Positions 1 through 6,447 of a stretch of DNA of 9,110 bases are shown here, one piece after another; the stretch's first letter is position 1; each line of letters begins with the position of its first letter. A program made the position numbers and the translations under genes. The notes below the pieces were generated by a model. It saw nothing but the letters and a program-made list of their open reading frames with translations. It did not search any database and was not told the DNA's origin. The DNA is taken from assembly GCA_030643245.1 (NCBI GenBank), contig DAOWME010000116.1, forward strand, positions 1 to 9,110. Direction: 5' to 3'. This DNA is from Deltaproteobacteria bacterium. Lineage in GTDB: Bacteria > Desulfobacterota > UBA8473.

Positions 1-57
1 AAGATGGCCTGAAGATGAGATGCACAAATGGGGAAGTTATTTCGGCCTCGTCCCTAA
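1..57 (+). repeat. Right end of dispersed palindromic element, copy 1 (cut by window edge)
   Basis: Positions 1-58 match 2716-2773 in the same orientation, with only three differences (positions 4, 23 and 51). The shared block includes the terminal inverted-repeat core GGAAGTTATTTCGGCC and ends in CCCTAA. The left part of this copy lies outside the window. The repeat is fused to the methyltransferase remnant: the ATG at 20 and the first ~11 residues of that open frame (MHKWGSYFGL...) are encoded by the repeat, and the same peptide theme reappears upstream of nuoL. Insertion or recombination at this point probably removed the gene's own 5' end (inference). Confidence 0.85.
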
Positions 58-782
58 GCCTATCCGGGATCTCGCATCTGAGATCAAAAACTCAGGAGTA
101 GGAATTATAGACATAAATCCAGGTCCTTTGCACAAGGGTTGCGACAAAATGATGGCATTTTTGATAAATTCGGCGCAGGAGGCAACTGATTTACAACTAT
201 GCCTCGATACCCCAAATCCCAAGGCAATAGAGACCGGTTTAACAGTCTGCACGAAAAAACCGATCATAAACGGTTTCTCACTTGAACCCCATAAGATGGA
301 AAAGATCCTGCCTCTGGCGGTGGAGTCTGAGGCAGGCAGAGATAGTCGGATTCCTGCTACACCCGGACGGTAAAGTTCCCCGTAGCGTTGATGAAAGATT
401 GACCATTGCTGCTACCCTGGCCGAAGAAGCGAAGAAAGTCGGGTTGACTCCTGAAAAGCTCATTATTGATCCTATTGTCGTCCCGATTTCGTGGGACGAC
501 GGAACCGCTCAGGCGCGTGATGTGTTGTCATGCATCAGGCTTTTGCCGGAGGTTTTGGGGTTTTCGGTAAAAACCGTTGTGGGTCTTTCAAATCTGACAA
601 GCGGGGCAGGCGCCAAAACCGCTGCCCTTTTGATCGAGGAGGCATATCTTGCCATGCTGGCTGAGGCCGGCCTTGACATGGTGTTATTAAACGTATTTAA
701 AAAAAGGAGTGTTGCAACAGCGCATTTCTGTGATTCAATAATGAATTCCAGGGTCTGGTCGTGGGGCGAAATGTATGTATAG
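20..782 (+). pseudogene. Methyltetrahydrofolate:corrinoid methyltransferase-like (pterin-binding) gene, truncated and frameshifted
   Basis: A remnant of the pterin-binding TIM-barrel methyltransferase family (AcsE/MeTr-like), which moves a methyl group between methyltetrahydrofolate and a corrinoid protein in the Wood-Ljungdahl pathway or related one-carbon metabolism. Seen in the first frame: IIDINPGP (residues 29-36), LCLDTPNP (60-67) and KPIINGFSLE (80-89). After a frame change come the family-typical LIIDPIVVPIS, VVGLSNLTSG and EAGLDMVLLN. The break is a tandem GGCA duplication at 331-338; removing one copy joins the frames at SEA|EIVGFL and gives about 252 residues, near the family's ~260-270. 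The true N-terminus is missing: the first 11 residues come from the adjacent repeat. Two independent lesions make a functional product unlikely. Translation could in theory restart at the ATG at 282, but that would omit the N-terminal pterin-binding strands. The family call is firm; the exact substrate is not. Confidence 0.85.
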
Positions 783-797
783 TCTCTCAAGGCACGG

Positions 798-813
798 TCC
801 TGGTTTTCCAGGA
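798..813 (+). other. Small hairpin after the methyltransferase remnant
   Basis: TCCTGG (798-803), a TTTT loop and CCAGGA (808-813) form a perfect 6-bp stem 16 nt after the pseudogene stop codon. No T-tract follows, so it is not a convincing intrinsic terminator. It may be a remnant or only a transcript-stabilising hairpin. Confidence 0.3.
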
Positions 814-850
814 TGATTATCGGAAGCATGCTGATCAGCCTGTTTTTCTC

Positions 851-879
851 TTGACACAGGGAGGGATTTGATTTAAACT
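851..879 (+). promoter_or_regulatory. Sigma70-type promoter for the riboswitch transcript
   Basis: A perfect -35 hexamer TTGACA (851-856) is followed after exactly 17 bp by TAAACT (874-879), a 4/6 match to the -10 consensus. Transcription would start near 886, a few bases before the first riboswitch helix. The position and spacing make this the natural promoter of the riboswitch-terminator-meaB unit. The -10 box is imperfect, so this remains a prediction. Confidence 0.6.
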
Positions 880-891
880 GAAAATATTTAT

Positions 892-1190
892 GGGTAGTCC
901 GACCTGCCTGTGCGTGTACGCAGGCAGGCAGGAAGGACTTAAAGGGAAGACGGTGAAACTCCGTCGCGGACCCGCCGCTGTGATCGGGGACGAACACCGC
1001 AATCTGGTTATTAGTTAATCGTTATTGGGATCGCTAATAATCAGGCCAAAGCCACTGGGACAGGAAAGTTAGTTGGTTGTCCTTACCATTTACTATGAAC
1101 GGATAACCAATAACTCCGGATATGCCATGCATATCCGGCCCGGGAAGGCGCGGTAAGTAGGATGATCCGTAAGCCAGAAGACCTGCCCAG
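892..1190 (+). ncRNA. Cobalamin (adenosylcobalamin-type) riboswitch
   Basis: The B12-box core is clear and in the right order: AAAGGGAAGACGGTGAAA (941-958), CGCGGACCCGCCGCTGTGA (965-983), GGGGACGAA (986-994), AAAGCCACTGGGA (1048-1060), GGGAAGGCG (1142-1150), GATGATCCGTAAGCCAGA (1161-1178) and AGACCTGCC (1179-1187). Complementary GCCTG/CAGGC tracts near 901-930 can form P2. A long variable insert holds extra hairpins, such as TCCGGATATG paired with CATATCCGGC (about 1115-1138). This family binds cobalamins in cis in the mRNA leader and usually turns expression down when B12 is plentiful. A complete terminator follows, so control is probably transcriptional. Outer boundaries are approximate, but identification is strong. 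Confidence 0.95.
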
Positions 1191-1261
1191 GGATATGTAA
1201 TATGGCTTTGACCCTCGCGGATCGGGGTTGAACCTGATGTTTACCGAGGATGAAAAACGGC

Positions 1262-1300
1262 ATCCCCGGATCGATTTATTTCGGTCCGGGGATTTTTTTT
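1262..1300 (+). terminator. Intrinsic terminator, probable riboswitch expression platform
   Basis: ATCCCCGGATCGA (1262-1274) pairs with TCGGTCCGGGGAT (1281-1293) as a 13-bp stem with one G-T wobble and a 6-nt loop, followed by a run of eight T (1293-1300). It begins about 70 nt after the riboswitch core. An upstream GATCGGGG (1220-1227) can pair with CCCCGGATC (1264-1272) with one bulge, which would disrupt the terminator's left arm and is a candidate antiterminator. The stem is seen directly; the switching model is inference. Confidence 0.9.
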
Positions 1301-1375
1301 GTCTCGTCTCAGGAATTGGAGTCTAAATCTCCCGCCGCCTCGTGATAGTGATGCGTCAGATAGCATTAGTGGGTT

Positions 1376-1525
1376 GTGAAGGCAAGATTAATAGGCATTA
1401 CCGGACCCCCTGGGGCAGGCAAAAGCACATTGGCATGCGAAATCATCGGTCAATTCAGGAAAAGGACTCAAACAGTGGGATTGGTAGCCGTAGATCCTGC
1501 CAGTCCCTCTTCCGGAGGGGCGGTG
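1376..1525 (+). pseudogene. Remnant of a first MeaB/ArgK-type GTPase gene
   Basis: From a GTG at 1376 the frame reads KARLIGITGPPGAGKSTL, a complete Walker A/P-loop, followed by TVGLVAVDPASPSSGGAV. Over 49 residues it matches the downstream intact MeaB-like protein (its residues 43-91) at 36 positions. Homology stops after codon GTG 1523-1525, where the family would continue LGDRIRM. The frame then runs on without homology into the start of the next gene and stops at 1630. Both the N-terminal region before the P-loop and more than two thirds of the protein are missing. The difference from the neighbouring copy shows it is a diverged paralogue, not a recent partial duplication. No function is expected. 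Confidence 0.8.
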
Positions 1526-1544
1526 AAAAAGTGGTCAAATATCA

Positions 1545-1553
1545 GGGGGGGGG
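1545..1553 (+). promoter_or_regulatory. Poly-G ribosome-binding site of the MeaB-like gene
   Basis: Nine consecutive G follow ATCA and lie 6 nt before the ATG at 1560, acting as a GGAGG-like Shine-Dalgarno tract (AGGGGG). A homopolymer of this length can slip during replication, which would alter the spacing to the start codon. It also sits close to the end of the truncated paralogue. Confidence 0.55.
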
Positions 1554-1559
1554 ATAAAA

Positions 1560-2498
1560 ATGGCAGAGCTAATAGAAAAGTTATTGACCGGGCATGTGCC
1601 TTCAGCGGCAAAGGCAATGACAAGTGTTGAAAATAGCCGGGAAGAAGCGGCCCAGATCATAAAAGAGATTTTTCCTCATACAGGGAAGGCGCATCTTATA
1701 GGGATTACCGGTTCTCCCGGAGCAGGAAAAAGCACGTTGATTTCCGAGATGATCGGTGTTTTTAGGAAGAAAGAACAAACAGTGGGAGTCATTGCCGTTG
1801 ATGCTTCCAGCCCTTTTTCCGGTGGTGCTGTGTTGGGCGACCGGATCAGAATGCAGAAATATGAGGTTGACGGACAAGGTGTTTTTGTCCGCAGTATGGC
1901 TACCAGGGGGAATCTGGGGGGATTATCAAGAGCAACCAGGGACACAGCGTATGTAATGGATGCCATGGGAAGAGATATGATAATTGTCGAAACTGTGGGT
2001 GTGGGACAGGTTGAATTGGATATCGCCAAGATTGCGTATACTACCGTGGTGGTATTGGCTCCCGGAATGGGTGACAGTATCCAGGCAATGAAAGCCGGAA
2101 TCATGGAAATAGGAGATATTTTTGTGGTGAATAAGGCCGACAGGGAAGGCGCTGACGATACAGTTAGGGATATAACACGTATGTTGAGATATAACACGGA
2201 TAAGAAAATCTGGCGGCCGAAAGTTTATAAAACGGTGGCCATAAAGGGAGAGGCCATTGCTGAACTAGTGGAGGGGCTGGAAAGACACAGAAAATATCTG
2301 GAAGAAACTAATCTAATACAAAAGAAAATATATGACCGAAAACAACTCCTCGACCTTATCAAGGAAAGGGTCGAAAAACGTATGTTGAATGATGGAATCG
2401 GAGAAGAACATTTTGATAAGTATGTAGACAAAATTGTTCACAGGGAGATTGATCCTTATACAGCTTCAGATATCATTTTAGAAAAAATTGGTTTGTAA
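1560..2498 (+). CDS. meaB: MeaB/ArgK-family P-loop GTPase, chaperone of a B12-dependent mutase
   Basis: A 312-residue G3E-type GTPase, normal length for MeaB (about 310-330). MeaB proteins gate delivery of adenosylcobalamin to methylmalonyl-CoA mutase or related acyl-CoA mutases and protect them from inactivation; the protein is cytoplasmic. Seen: family N-terminus AKAMTSVENSREEA (17-30), P-loop GSPGAGKST (51-59), switch region AVDASSPFSGGAVLGDRIRM (79-98), VETVGVGQVELDI (143-155), the base-specificity motif NKAD (191-194), and a C-terminal helical tail of the kind used for dimerisation. All key residues are present. No mutase gene is adjacent, so the partner must be encoded elsewhere or was lost. 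It lies behind the cobalamin riboswitch and terminator, with only the paralogue remnant between, so it is probably cotranscribed with that leader. Function is inferred from the family; the exact mutase partner is unknown. Confidence 0.93.
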   Translation: MAELIEKLLTGHVPSAAKAMTSVENSREEAAQIIKEIFPHTGKAHLIGITGSPGAGKSTLISEMIGVFRKKEQTVGVIAVDASSPFSGGAVLGDRIRMQKYEVDGQGVFVRSMATRGNLGGLSRATRDTAYVMDAMGRDMIIVETVGVGQVELDIAKIAYTTVVVLAPGMGDSIQAMKAGIMEIGDIFVVNKADREGADDTVRDITRMLRYNTDKKIWRPKVYKTVAIKGEAIAELVEGLERHRKYLEETNLIQKKIYDRKQLLDLIKERVEKRMLNDGIGEEHFDKYVDKIVHREIDPYTASDIILEKIGL

Positions 2499-2585
2499 AG
2501 TTACTCCGTTTTTGTGATCAACAAAGATGGCTTGGTTTAGAGAAAGGGGGGGGGTGATTTGAATGTGATGAGATAGTTTCTATAA
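2499..2585. other. Short spacer with a nine-G tract
   Basis: No gene or clear terminator is visible between the GTPase stop codon and the palindromic element. The only notable feature is a run of nine G at 2546-2554, the same length as the run before meaB. Confidence 0.5.
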
Positions 2586-2772
2586 TTAGGGACGGGGCCG
2601 AAATAACTTCCTCAAGTTGGCGCTCAGATTTAGGTTAGATTTGTTCGATCTGAAAACACAAAACCACAGGAATAGTTTTACCTATTTCGAGGATTTTGTG
2701 TTTGAAGATCGGTCAAAGGTGGCCTGAAGATGAGATGTACAAATGGGGAAGTTATTTCGGCCTCGCCCCTAA
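2586..2772. repeat. 187-bp palindromic MITE-like element, copy 2
   Basis: The terminal inverted repeats are 26 bp: left 2586-2611 (starts TTAGGGACGGGGCCG, ends AATAACTTCC) and right 2747-2772, matching at 24 of 26 positions. An inner stem pairs 2646-2675 with 2682-2711 at 23 of 30 positions around a 6-nt loop, so the whole unit can form one long hairpin. The ends fit TA-GGG...CCC-TA, consistent with a TA target duplication as made by IS630/Tc1-mariner-type transposases (inference). There is no transposase gene inside. The right end matches window positions 1-58. A non-autonomous mobile element or a REP-like dispersed palindrome are both possible. Confidence 0.8.
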
Positions 2773-2840
2773 GATCGCAAAAACCTGGCCCTGCCTAAGG
2801 TTCAGTCAGTATGTTTCGAACTTCTGTTCGGTAGATAATT

Positions 2841-2846
2841 GGAGGA
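2841..2846 (+). promoter_or_regulatory. Ribosome-binding site deciding the nuoL start
   Basis: GGAGGA ends 8 nt before the ATG at 2855. It fixes the start there; the open frame extends up to 2696, but only through the palindromic repeat. Confidence 0.85.
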
Positions 2847-2854
2847 ATAGAGAA

Positions 2855-4822
2855 ATGTTGGATTATGTGTGGCTGGTTCCCTTATTTCCCGCGATTGGCT
2901 TTCTCATTAACGGGCTTTTTGGTTATAGACTGAGCAAGGGATTTGTCGGTGTGCTGGCCTGCACAGTTATAGGGTTGTCATTCCTTACATCGGTTTTGAT
3001 ATTCTTCGATCTGCTTCAGCTTCCTCCGGAGAGTCGATCGTTTGAGAAGATTATTTATACATGGATACCTGCCGGAGACTTCAAGACTTCAGTCGGTTTT
3101 CTGGTAGATCCACTTTCCATCATAATGATGTTGACGGTCTCAGGGGTCTCTTTCCTGATTCATATCTATTCTGTTGGGTACATGCATGAAGATGAGGGGT
3201 TTAAGCGTTATTTTACCTATCTCAACCTTTTCGTATTTTCTATGCTTCTTTTGGTTAGCGCCAACAACTTCCTCCTTATGTTTGTCGGCTGGGAGGGGGT
3301 CGGGTTGTGCTCATACCTGCTAATAGGGTTCTGGTATGAGAGGAAAGCTCCTGCAGATGCGGGCAAGAAGGCATTTGTTGTAAACAGAATAGGGGATTTC
3401 GGCTTTCTGTTGGCGATGATGTTGATTTTTGTTACCTTTGGGACACTGAACTTTCACGGTGTGTTTGGCGCTGCGCACCATAACAATGAGGTCAGTACCC
3501 TAGTCATGACAGCCATAACCCTCTTGCTTTTTCTTGGGGCCACAGGCAAGTCTGCGCAGATACCTCTTTATACCTGGTTGCCCGATGCCATGGAGGGTCC
3601 GACCCCTGTCAGTGCTTTGATCCATGCCGCCACAATGGTTACCGCCGGGGTTTACATGGTGGCGCGATGTAGCGTTCTATACACACTGGCTCCTGTTTCA
3701 CTCACTGTTGTTGCGATTGTCGGTGTTGCCACCGCATTATTTACAGCCTCCATGGCCTTGGCTGCCAACGACATAAAGAGAGTTCTGGCCTATTCCACCA
3801 TCAGCCAACTGGGATATATGTTCCTGGCATGTGGGGTGGGGGCCTTCTCCGCCGGCATCTTCCATCTTATGACCCACGCCTTCTTCAAGGCGTTGCTATT
3901 CCTGGGTGCCGGGAGCGTTATGCACGCCATGGCAGGGGAACTGGACATGAGAAAGATGGGAGCGTTGAAACCGCATATGCCGAAGACATACTGGACATTC
4001 TTGATAGCAACCCTGGCCATAGCAGGGATATTCCCGTTTGCCGGTTTCTTCAGTAAAGACGAAATACTGTGGCATGCCTTTGAGAAGAATACAATTTTGT
4101 GGGCACTGGGAGCATGCGCTGCCTTAATGACATCTTTTTACATGTTCCGAGCTGTCTTTATGACTTTTCATGGAGAATCGCGGGTAGATGCGGAGGTGAA
4201 AAAGCACCTCCATGAGTCACCCTCTGTCATGACCACGCCCCTTATCATACTGGCAATCCTTTCCGCGATCGGTGGCTTTGTAGGTATTCCGATAATAAAA
4301 GGAGCGAATGTCTTCCATGATTTCCTGACGCCGGTGACAGGAGGACATGTTGCGGGTTCGGTAGAGGTAACCCTGGGTAACCTGGCCTATGCATCCAGCA
4401 GCGCTCTTTCCTATGGGGAAGCAGTCCAGCATAATGTAGGCCTCGAGATTTTTATGATGGTAGTTTCCCTTATCATAGCATTCGGTGGATTGGGTCTGGC
4501 TTATCTCATGTATTTGAAGGACCCTTCTCTTCCAAGACGGTTGGTGGAAAAATTTAAGCTCTTGTATCATCTGATATTAAATAAATGGTTTGTAGATGAG
4601 ATCTATGATTTTCTCTTTGTCAACCCCATAAAGAGGGGCTCAACCGTCCTTTGGCAATTTTTCGATGCCAAAGTTATCGATGGTATTGTAAATGGTTCAG
4701 GCTGGTGTATCAAATGGACGAGTTCAGTCCTGAAGCGGATTCAGACAGGATATGTCCAGAACTATGCCCTTTCCATACTTGTAGGTGCCGTTGCAATTAT
4801 CTTTTATTTCCTCCTGGTGTAA
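2855..4822 (+). CDS. nuoL: NADH-quinone oxidoreductase subunit L (complex I antiporter-like subunit)
   Basis: A 655-residue polytopic inner-membrane protein, the most distal proton-pumping subunit of the complex I membrane arm. Seen: N-terminal domain with VGFLVDPLSIIM (80-91); MFVGWEGVGLCSYLLIGFW (142-160) carrying the conserved Glu147; the antiporter core GATGKSAQIPLYTWLPDAM (228-246) with Lys232; EGPTPVSALIHAATMVTAGV with His257; THAFFKALLFLGAGS with Lys345; GFFSKDEILW with Lys401. The C-terminal ~110 residues contain NKWFVDEIYD (from ~576) and FDAKVIDGIVNG (~603), typical of the lateral amphipathic helix region unique to NuoL. All key charged residues are present. The start is ATG 2855 with GGAGGA 8 nt upstream; the 53-residue extension available in this frame is translated repeat DNA. 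It is first of nuoL-nuoM-nuoN; nuoK is not upstream, where the palindromic element lies instead. Confidence 0.98.
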   Translation: MLDYVWLVPLFPAIGFLINGLFGYRLSKGFVGVLACTVIGLSFLTSVLIFFDLLQLPPESRSFEKIIYTWIPAGDFKTSVGFLVDPLSIIMMLTVSGVSFLIHIYSVGYMHEDEGFKRYFTYLNLFVFSMLLLVSANNFLLMFVGWEGVGLCSYLLIGFWYERKAPADAGKKAFVVNRIGDFGFLLAMMLIFVTFGTLNFHGVFGAAHHNNEVSTLVMTAITLLLFLGATGKSAQIPLYTWLPDAMEGPTPVSALIHAATMVTAGVYMVARCSVLYTLAPVSLTVVAIVGVATALFTASMALAANDIKRVLAYSTISQLGYMFLACGVGAFSAGIFHLMTHAFFKALLFLGAGSVMHAMAGELDMRKMGALKPHMPKTYWTFLIATLAIAGIFPFAGFFSKDEILWHAFEKNTILWALGACAALMTSFYMFRAVFMTFHGESRVDAEVKKHLHESPSVMTTPLIILAILSAIGGFVGIPIIKGANVFHDFLTPVTGGHVAGSVEVTLGNLAYASSSALSYGEAVQHNVGLEIFMMVVSLIIAFGGLGLAYLMYLKDPSLPRRLVEKFKLLYHLILNKWFVDEIYDFLFVNPIKRGSTVLWQFFDAKVIDGIVNGSGWCIKWTSSVLKRIQTGYVQNYALSILVGAVAIIFYFLLV

Positions 4823-4835
4823 CCTACCAACGTTG

Positions 4836-4843
4836 AAAAAGGA
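4836..4843 (+). promoter_or_regulatory. Ribosome-binding site deciding the nuoM start
   Basis: AAAAAGGAG ends at 4843, 8 nt before ATG 4852 and only 5 nt before the in-frame TTG at 4849. ATG 4852 is therefore the preferred start. Confidence 0.75.
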
Positions 4844-4851
4844 GTTAGTTG

Positions 4852-6420
4852 ATGAATCAGTTAGATCTACCTATATTGACTTTACTCACATTCTTACCTG
4901 CTATCGGGGCACTGTTCATAATGCTGTCCAACAAGGAAGGGGTTGTCCAGATAAGATGGATGGCACTCGTCATATCCATGGCCAACTTTATATGTTCTTT
5001 ACCGCTTTTCTTCTGTTTTAAGGCGGATTACACGGGGATGCAGTTTGTAGAGAAGGTGCCATGGATAAAGGAATACGGAATGACTTACTTTCTCGGCATT
5101 GATGGAATAAGTCTCCTCCTCATCCTCCTTACGACATTCTTTACGCCCATATGTGTGATAGCATGTTGGAAAGACGTGACCAAGAAAGTCAAGGAATTCA
5201 TGATGTGTCTGCTTCTCTTGGAAACAGGCATGATCGGTGTTTTTGTGTCCCTCGATCTCTTTTTGTTCTATATCTTCTGGGAGGTTATGCTTATCCCCAT
5301 GTACCTCTTGATAGGGGTGTGGGGGAACCCGGCCAGAAGGGTCTATGCTGCAATAAAGTTTTTTTTATTTACGATGTTTGGCAGTCTGCTCATGTTGGTT
5401 GCCATCCTCGTACTCTATTTCTATAACCATAGTGTAACAGGAGAATACACCTTCAATCTTCTCAAACTTTACGAACTCAATATGCCTTCACTTTATCAGA
5501 CGTGGCTCTTCCTCGCCTTTTTCGTGGCGTTCGCCATTAAGGTTCCCATGTTTCCTTTCCACACATGGCTTCCCGATGCACATACTGAGGCGCCAACGGT
5601 GGGTAGCGTACTATTGGCGGCTGTGCTCCTCAAGATGGGAACCTATGGGTTCCTCAGGTTCGGTATGCCTCTCTTCCCTGTGGCAACGTATCAGTTTGTC
5701 CCGCTTATCTCTATACTCGCCATCATAGGGATCATATACGGGGCGTTGGTCTCCATGGTGCAGAAAGATCTCAAGAGGCTGGTTGCCTTCTCCAGTGTGA
5801 GTCACCTTGGCTTTGTCGTTCTGGGACTCTTCGCTCTGAACGTACAGGGAATACAGGGCGGCATAATCCAGATGATAAATCATGGTCTCAGTACAGGGGC
5901 ACTCTTCCTGATTGTTGGAATGATATATGAGAGAAGGCATACGAGGATGATAGCCGATTTTGGAGGGCTGGCCAAGGTGATGCCTGTTTTTGCGGCATTC
6001 TTTATGATCGTCACCCTTTCCTCGATCGGGCTCCCTGGGTTGAATGGCTTCGTGGGAGAATTCCTGATTTTGCTGGGTACGTTCAGGTCCAATGTTGTCT
6101 ATGCAGTATTTGCTGCGACCGGTGTTATCTTTGCAGCGGTATATATGTTATGGATGTTTCAGAGAGTTATGTTTGGGGAGGTTACAAAGGAGGAAAACAG
6201 GCACTTGAAGGATCTGTCTCTCAGGGAAATCGGGATCCTCGCCTCTATCCTAATATTTATATTCTGGATTGGTATTTATCCTAAAACTTTCTTGAGTAAG
6301 ACTGAGACATCCGTGACTCATTTCATAACGGAATTCAACAAGAAGTATGAGGCTTGCATTCAAAAAGAAAAGAACTACCTTGTTCTAAACACGAGCGAAG
6401 AGTTGATTACAAAGAAGTAA
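4852..6420 (+). CDS. nuoM: NADH-quinone oxidoreductase subunit M (complex I antiporter-like subunit)
   Basis: A 522-residue integral membrane protein, second of the three antiporter-like proton-channel subunits. Seen: YFLGIDGISLLLILLTT (79-95); FYIFWEVMLIPMYLLIG (139-155) with the essential Glu144; FAIKVPMFPFHTWLPDAHTE (227-246) with Lys230 and His237; APTVGSVLLAAVLLKMGTYG with Lys261; QKDLKRLVAFSSVSHLGFV (304-322); INHGLSTGALFLIVGM with His344; GLPGLNGFVGEFLIL with Glu403. This is a complete set of NuoM hallmarks. Length is close to the usual ~500, with a somewhat long, charged, non-membrane C-terminal tail after about residue 485 (lysine/glutamate-rich, ending in TKK). The gap to nuoL is 29 nt and the gap to nuoN is 27 nt, consistent with one operon. 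The product sits between NuoL and NuoN in the membrane arm and carries protons when quinone is reduced. Confidence 0.98.
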   Translation: MNQLDLPILTLLTFLPAIGALFIMLSNKEGVVQIRWMALVISMANFICSLPLFFCFKADYTGMQFVEKVPWIKEYGMTYFLGIDGISLLLILLTTFFTPICVIACWKDVTKKVKEFMMCLLLLETGMIGVFVSLDLFLFYIFWEVMLIPMYLLIGVWGNPARRVYAAIKFFLFTMFGSLLMLVAILVLYFYNHSVTGEYTFNLLKLYELNMPSLYQTWLFLAFFVAFAIKVPMFPFHTWLPDAHTEAPTVGSVLLAAVLLKMGTYGFLRFGMPLFPVATYQFVPLISILAIIGIIYGALVSMVQKDLKRLVAFSSVSHLGFVVLGLFALNVQGIQGGIIQMINHGLSTGALFLIVGMIYERRHTRMIADFGGLAKVMPVFAAFFMIVTLSSIGLPGLNGFVGEFLILLGTFRSNVVYAVFAATGVIFAAVYMLWMFQRVMFGEVTKEENRHLKDLSLREIGILASILIFIFWIGIYPKTFLSKTETSVTHFITEFNKKYEACIQKEKNYLVLNTSEELITKK

Positions 6421-6434
6421 TGAGTACATACATT

Positions 6435-6440
6435 GGGGGA
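6435..6440 (+). promoter_or_regulatory. Ribosome-binding site deciding the nuoN start
   Basis: GGGGGA lies 7 nt before ATG 6448. An in-frame TTG at 6433 overlaps this site and has no Shine-Dalgarno sequence of its own, so it is rejected as the start. Confidence 0.75.
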
Positions 6441-6447
6441 GATTAAT

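Noticed and set aside
509..997. 162-residue minus-strand open frame
   Set aside because: It runs antisense to the methyltransferase remnant and through the riboswitch core, and has no recognisable protein motif.
1342..1557. 71-residue plus-strand frame overlapping the MeaB remnant
   Set aside because: It is a shifted reading of the P-loop region; the homologous frame is the one beginning at 1376.
1676..2197. 173-residue minus-strand open frame
   Set aside because: It is antisense to the clearly coding MeaB-like gene.
1..2772. CRISPR array formed by repeated sequence
   Set aside because: Only two copies of the repeat exist, 2.5 kb apart, with genes between them; there are no regular short spacers.
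2811..2839. Promoter just upstream of nuoL with GATAAT at 2834-2839
   Set aside because: No reasonable -35 hexamer lies at 16-18 bp spacing, and transcription would begin within the ribosome-binding site.
2696..2854. 53-residue N-terminal extension of NuoL in the same frame
   Set aside because: It is translation of the palindromic repeat (same peptide theme as at positions 20-50), has no family similarity, and GGAGGA 8 nt before ATG 2855 marks the true start.
4849..4851. TTG start for NuoM
   Set aside because: The next codon is ATG at 4852, with better Shine-Dalgarno spacing (8 nt versus 5 nt).
6433..6447. TTG start for NuoN
   Set aside because: It overlaps the Shine-Dalgarno sequence that serves ATG 6448 and has none of its own.
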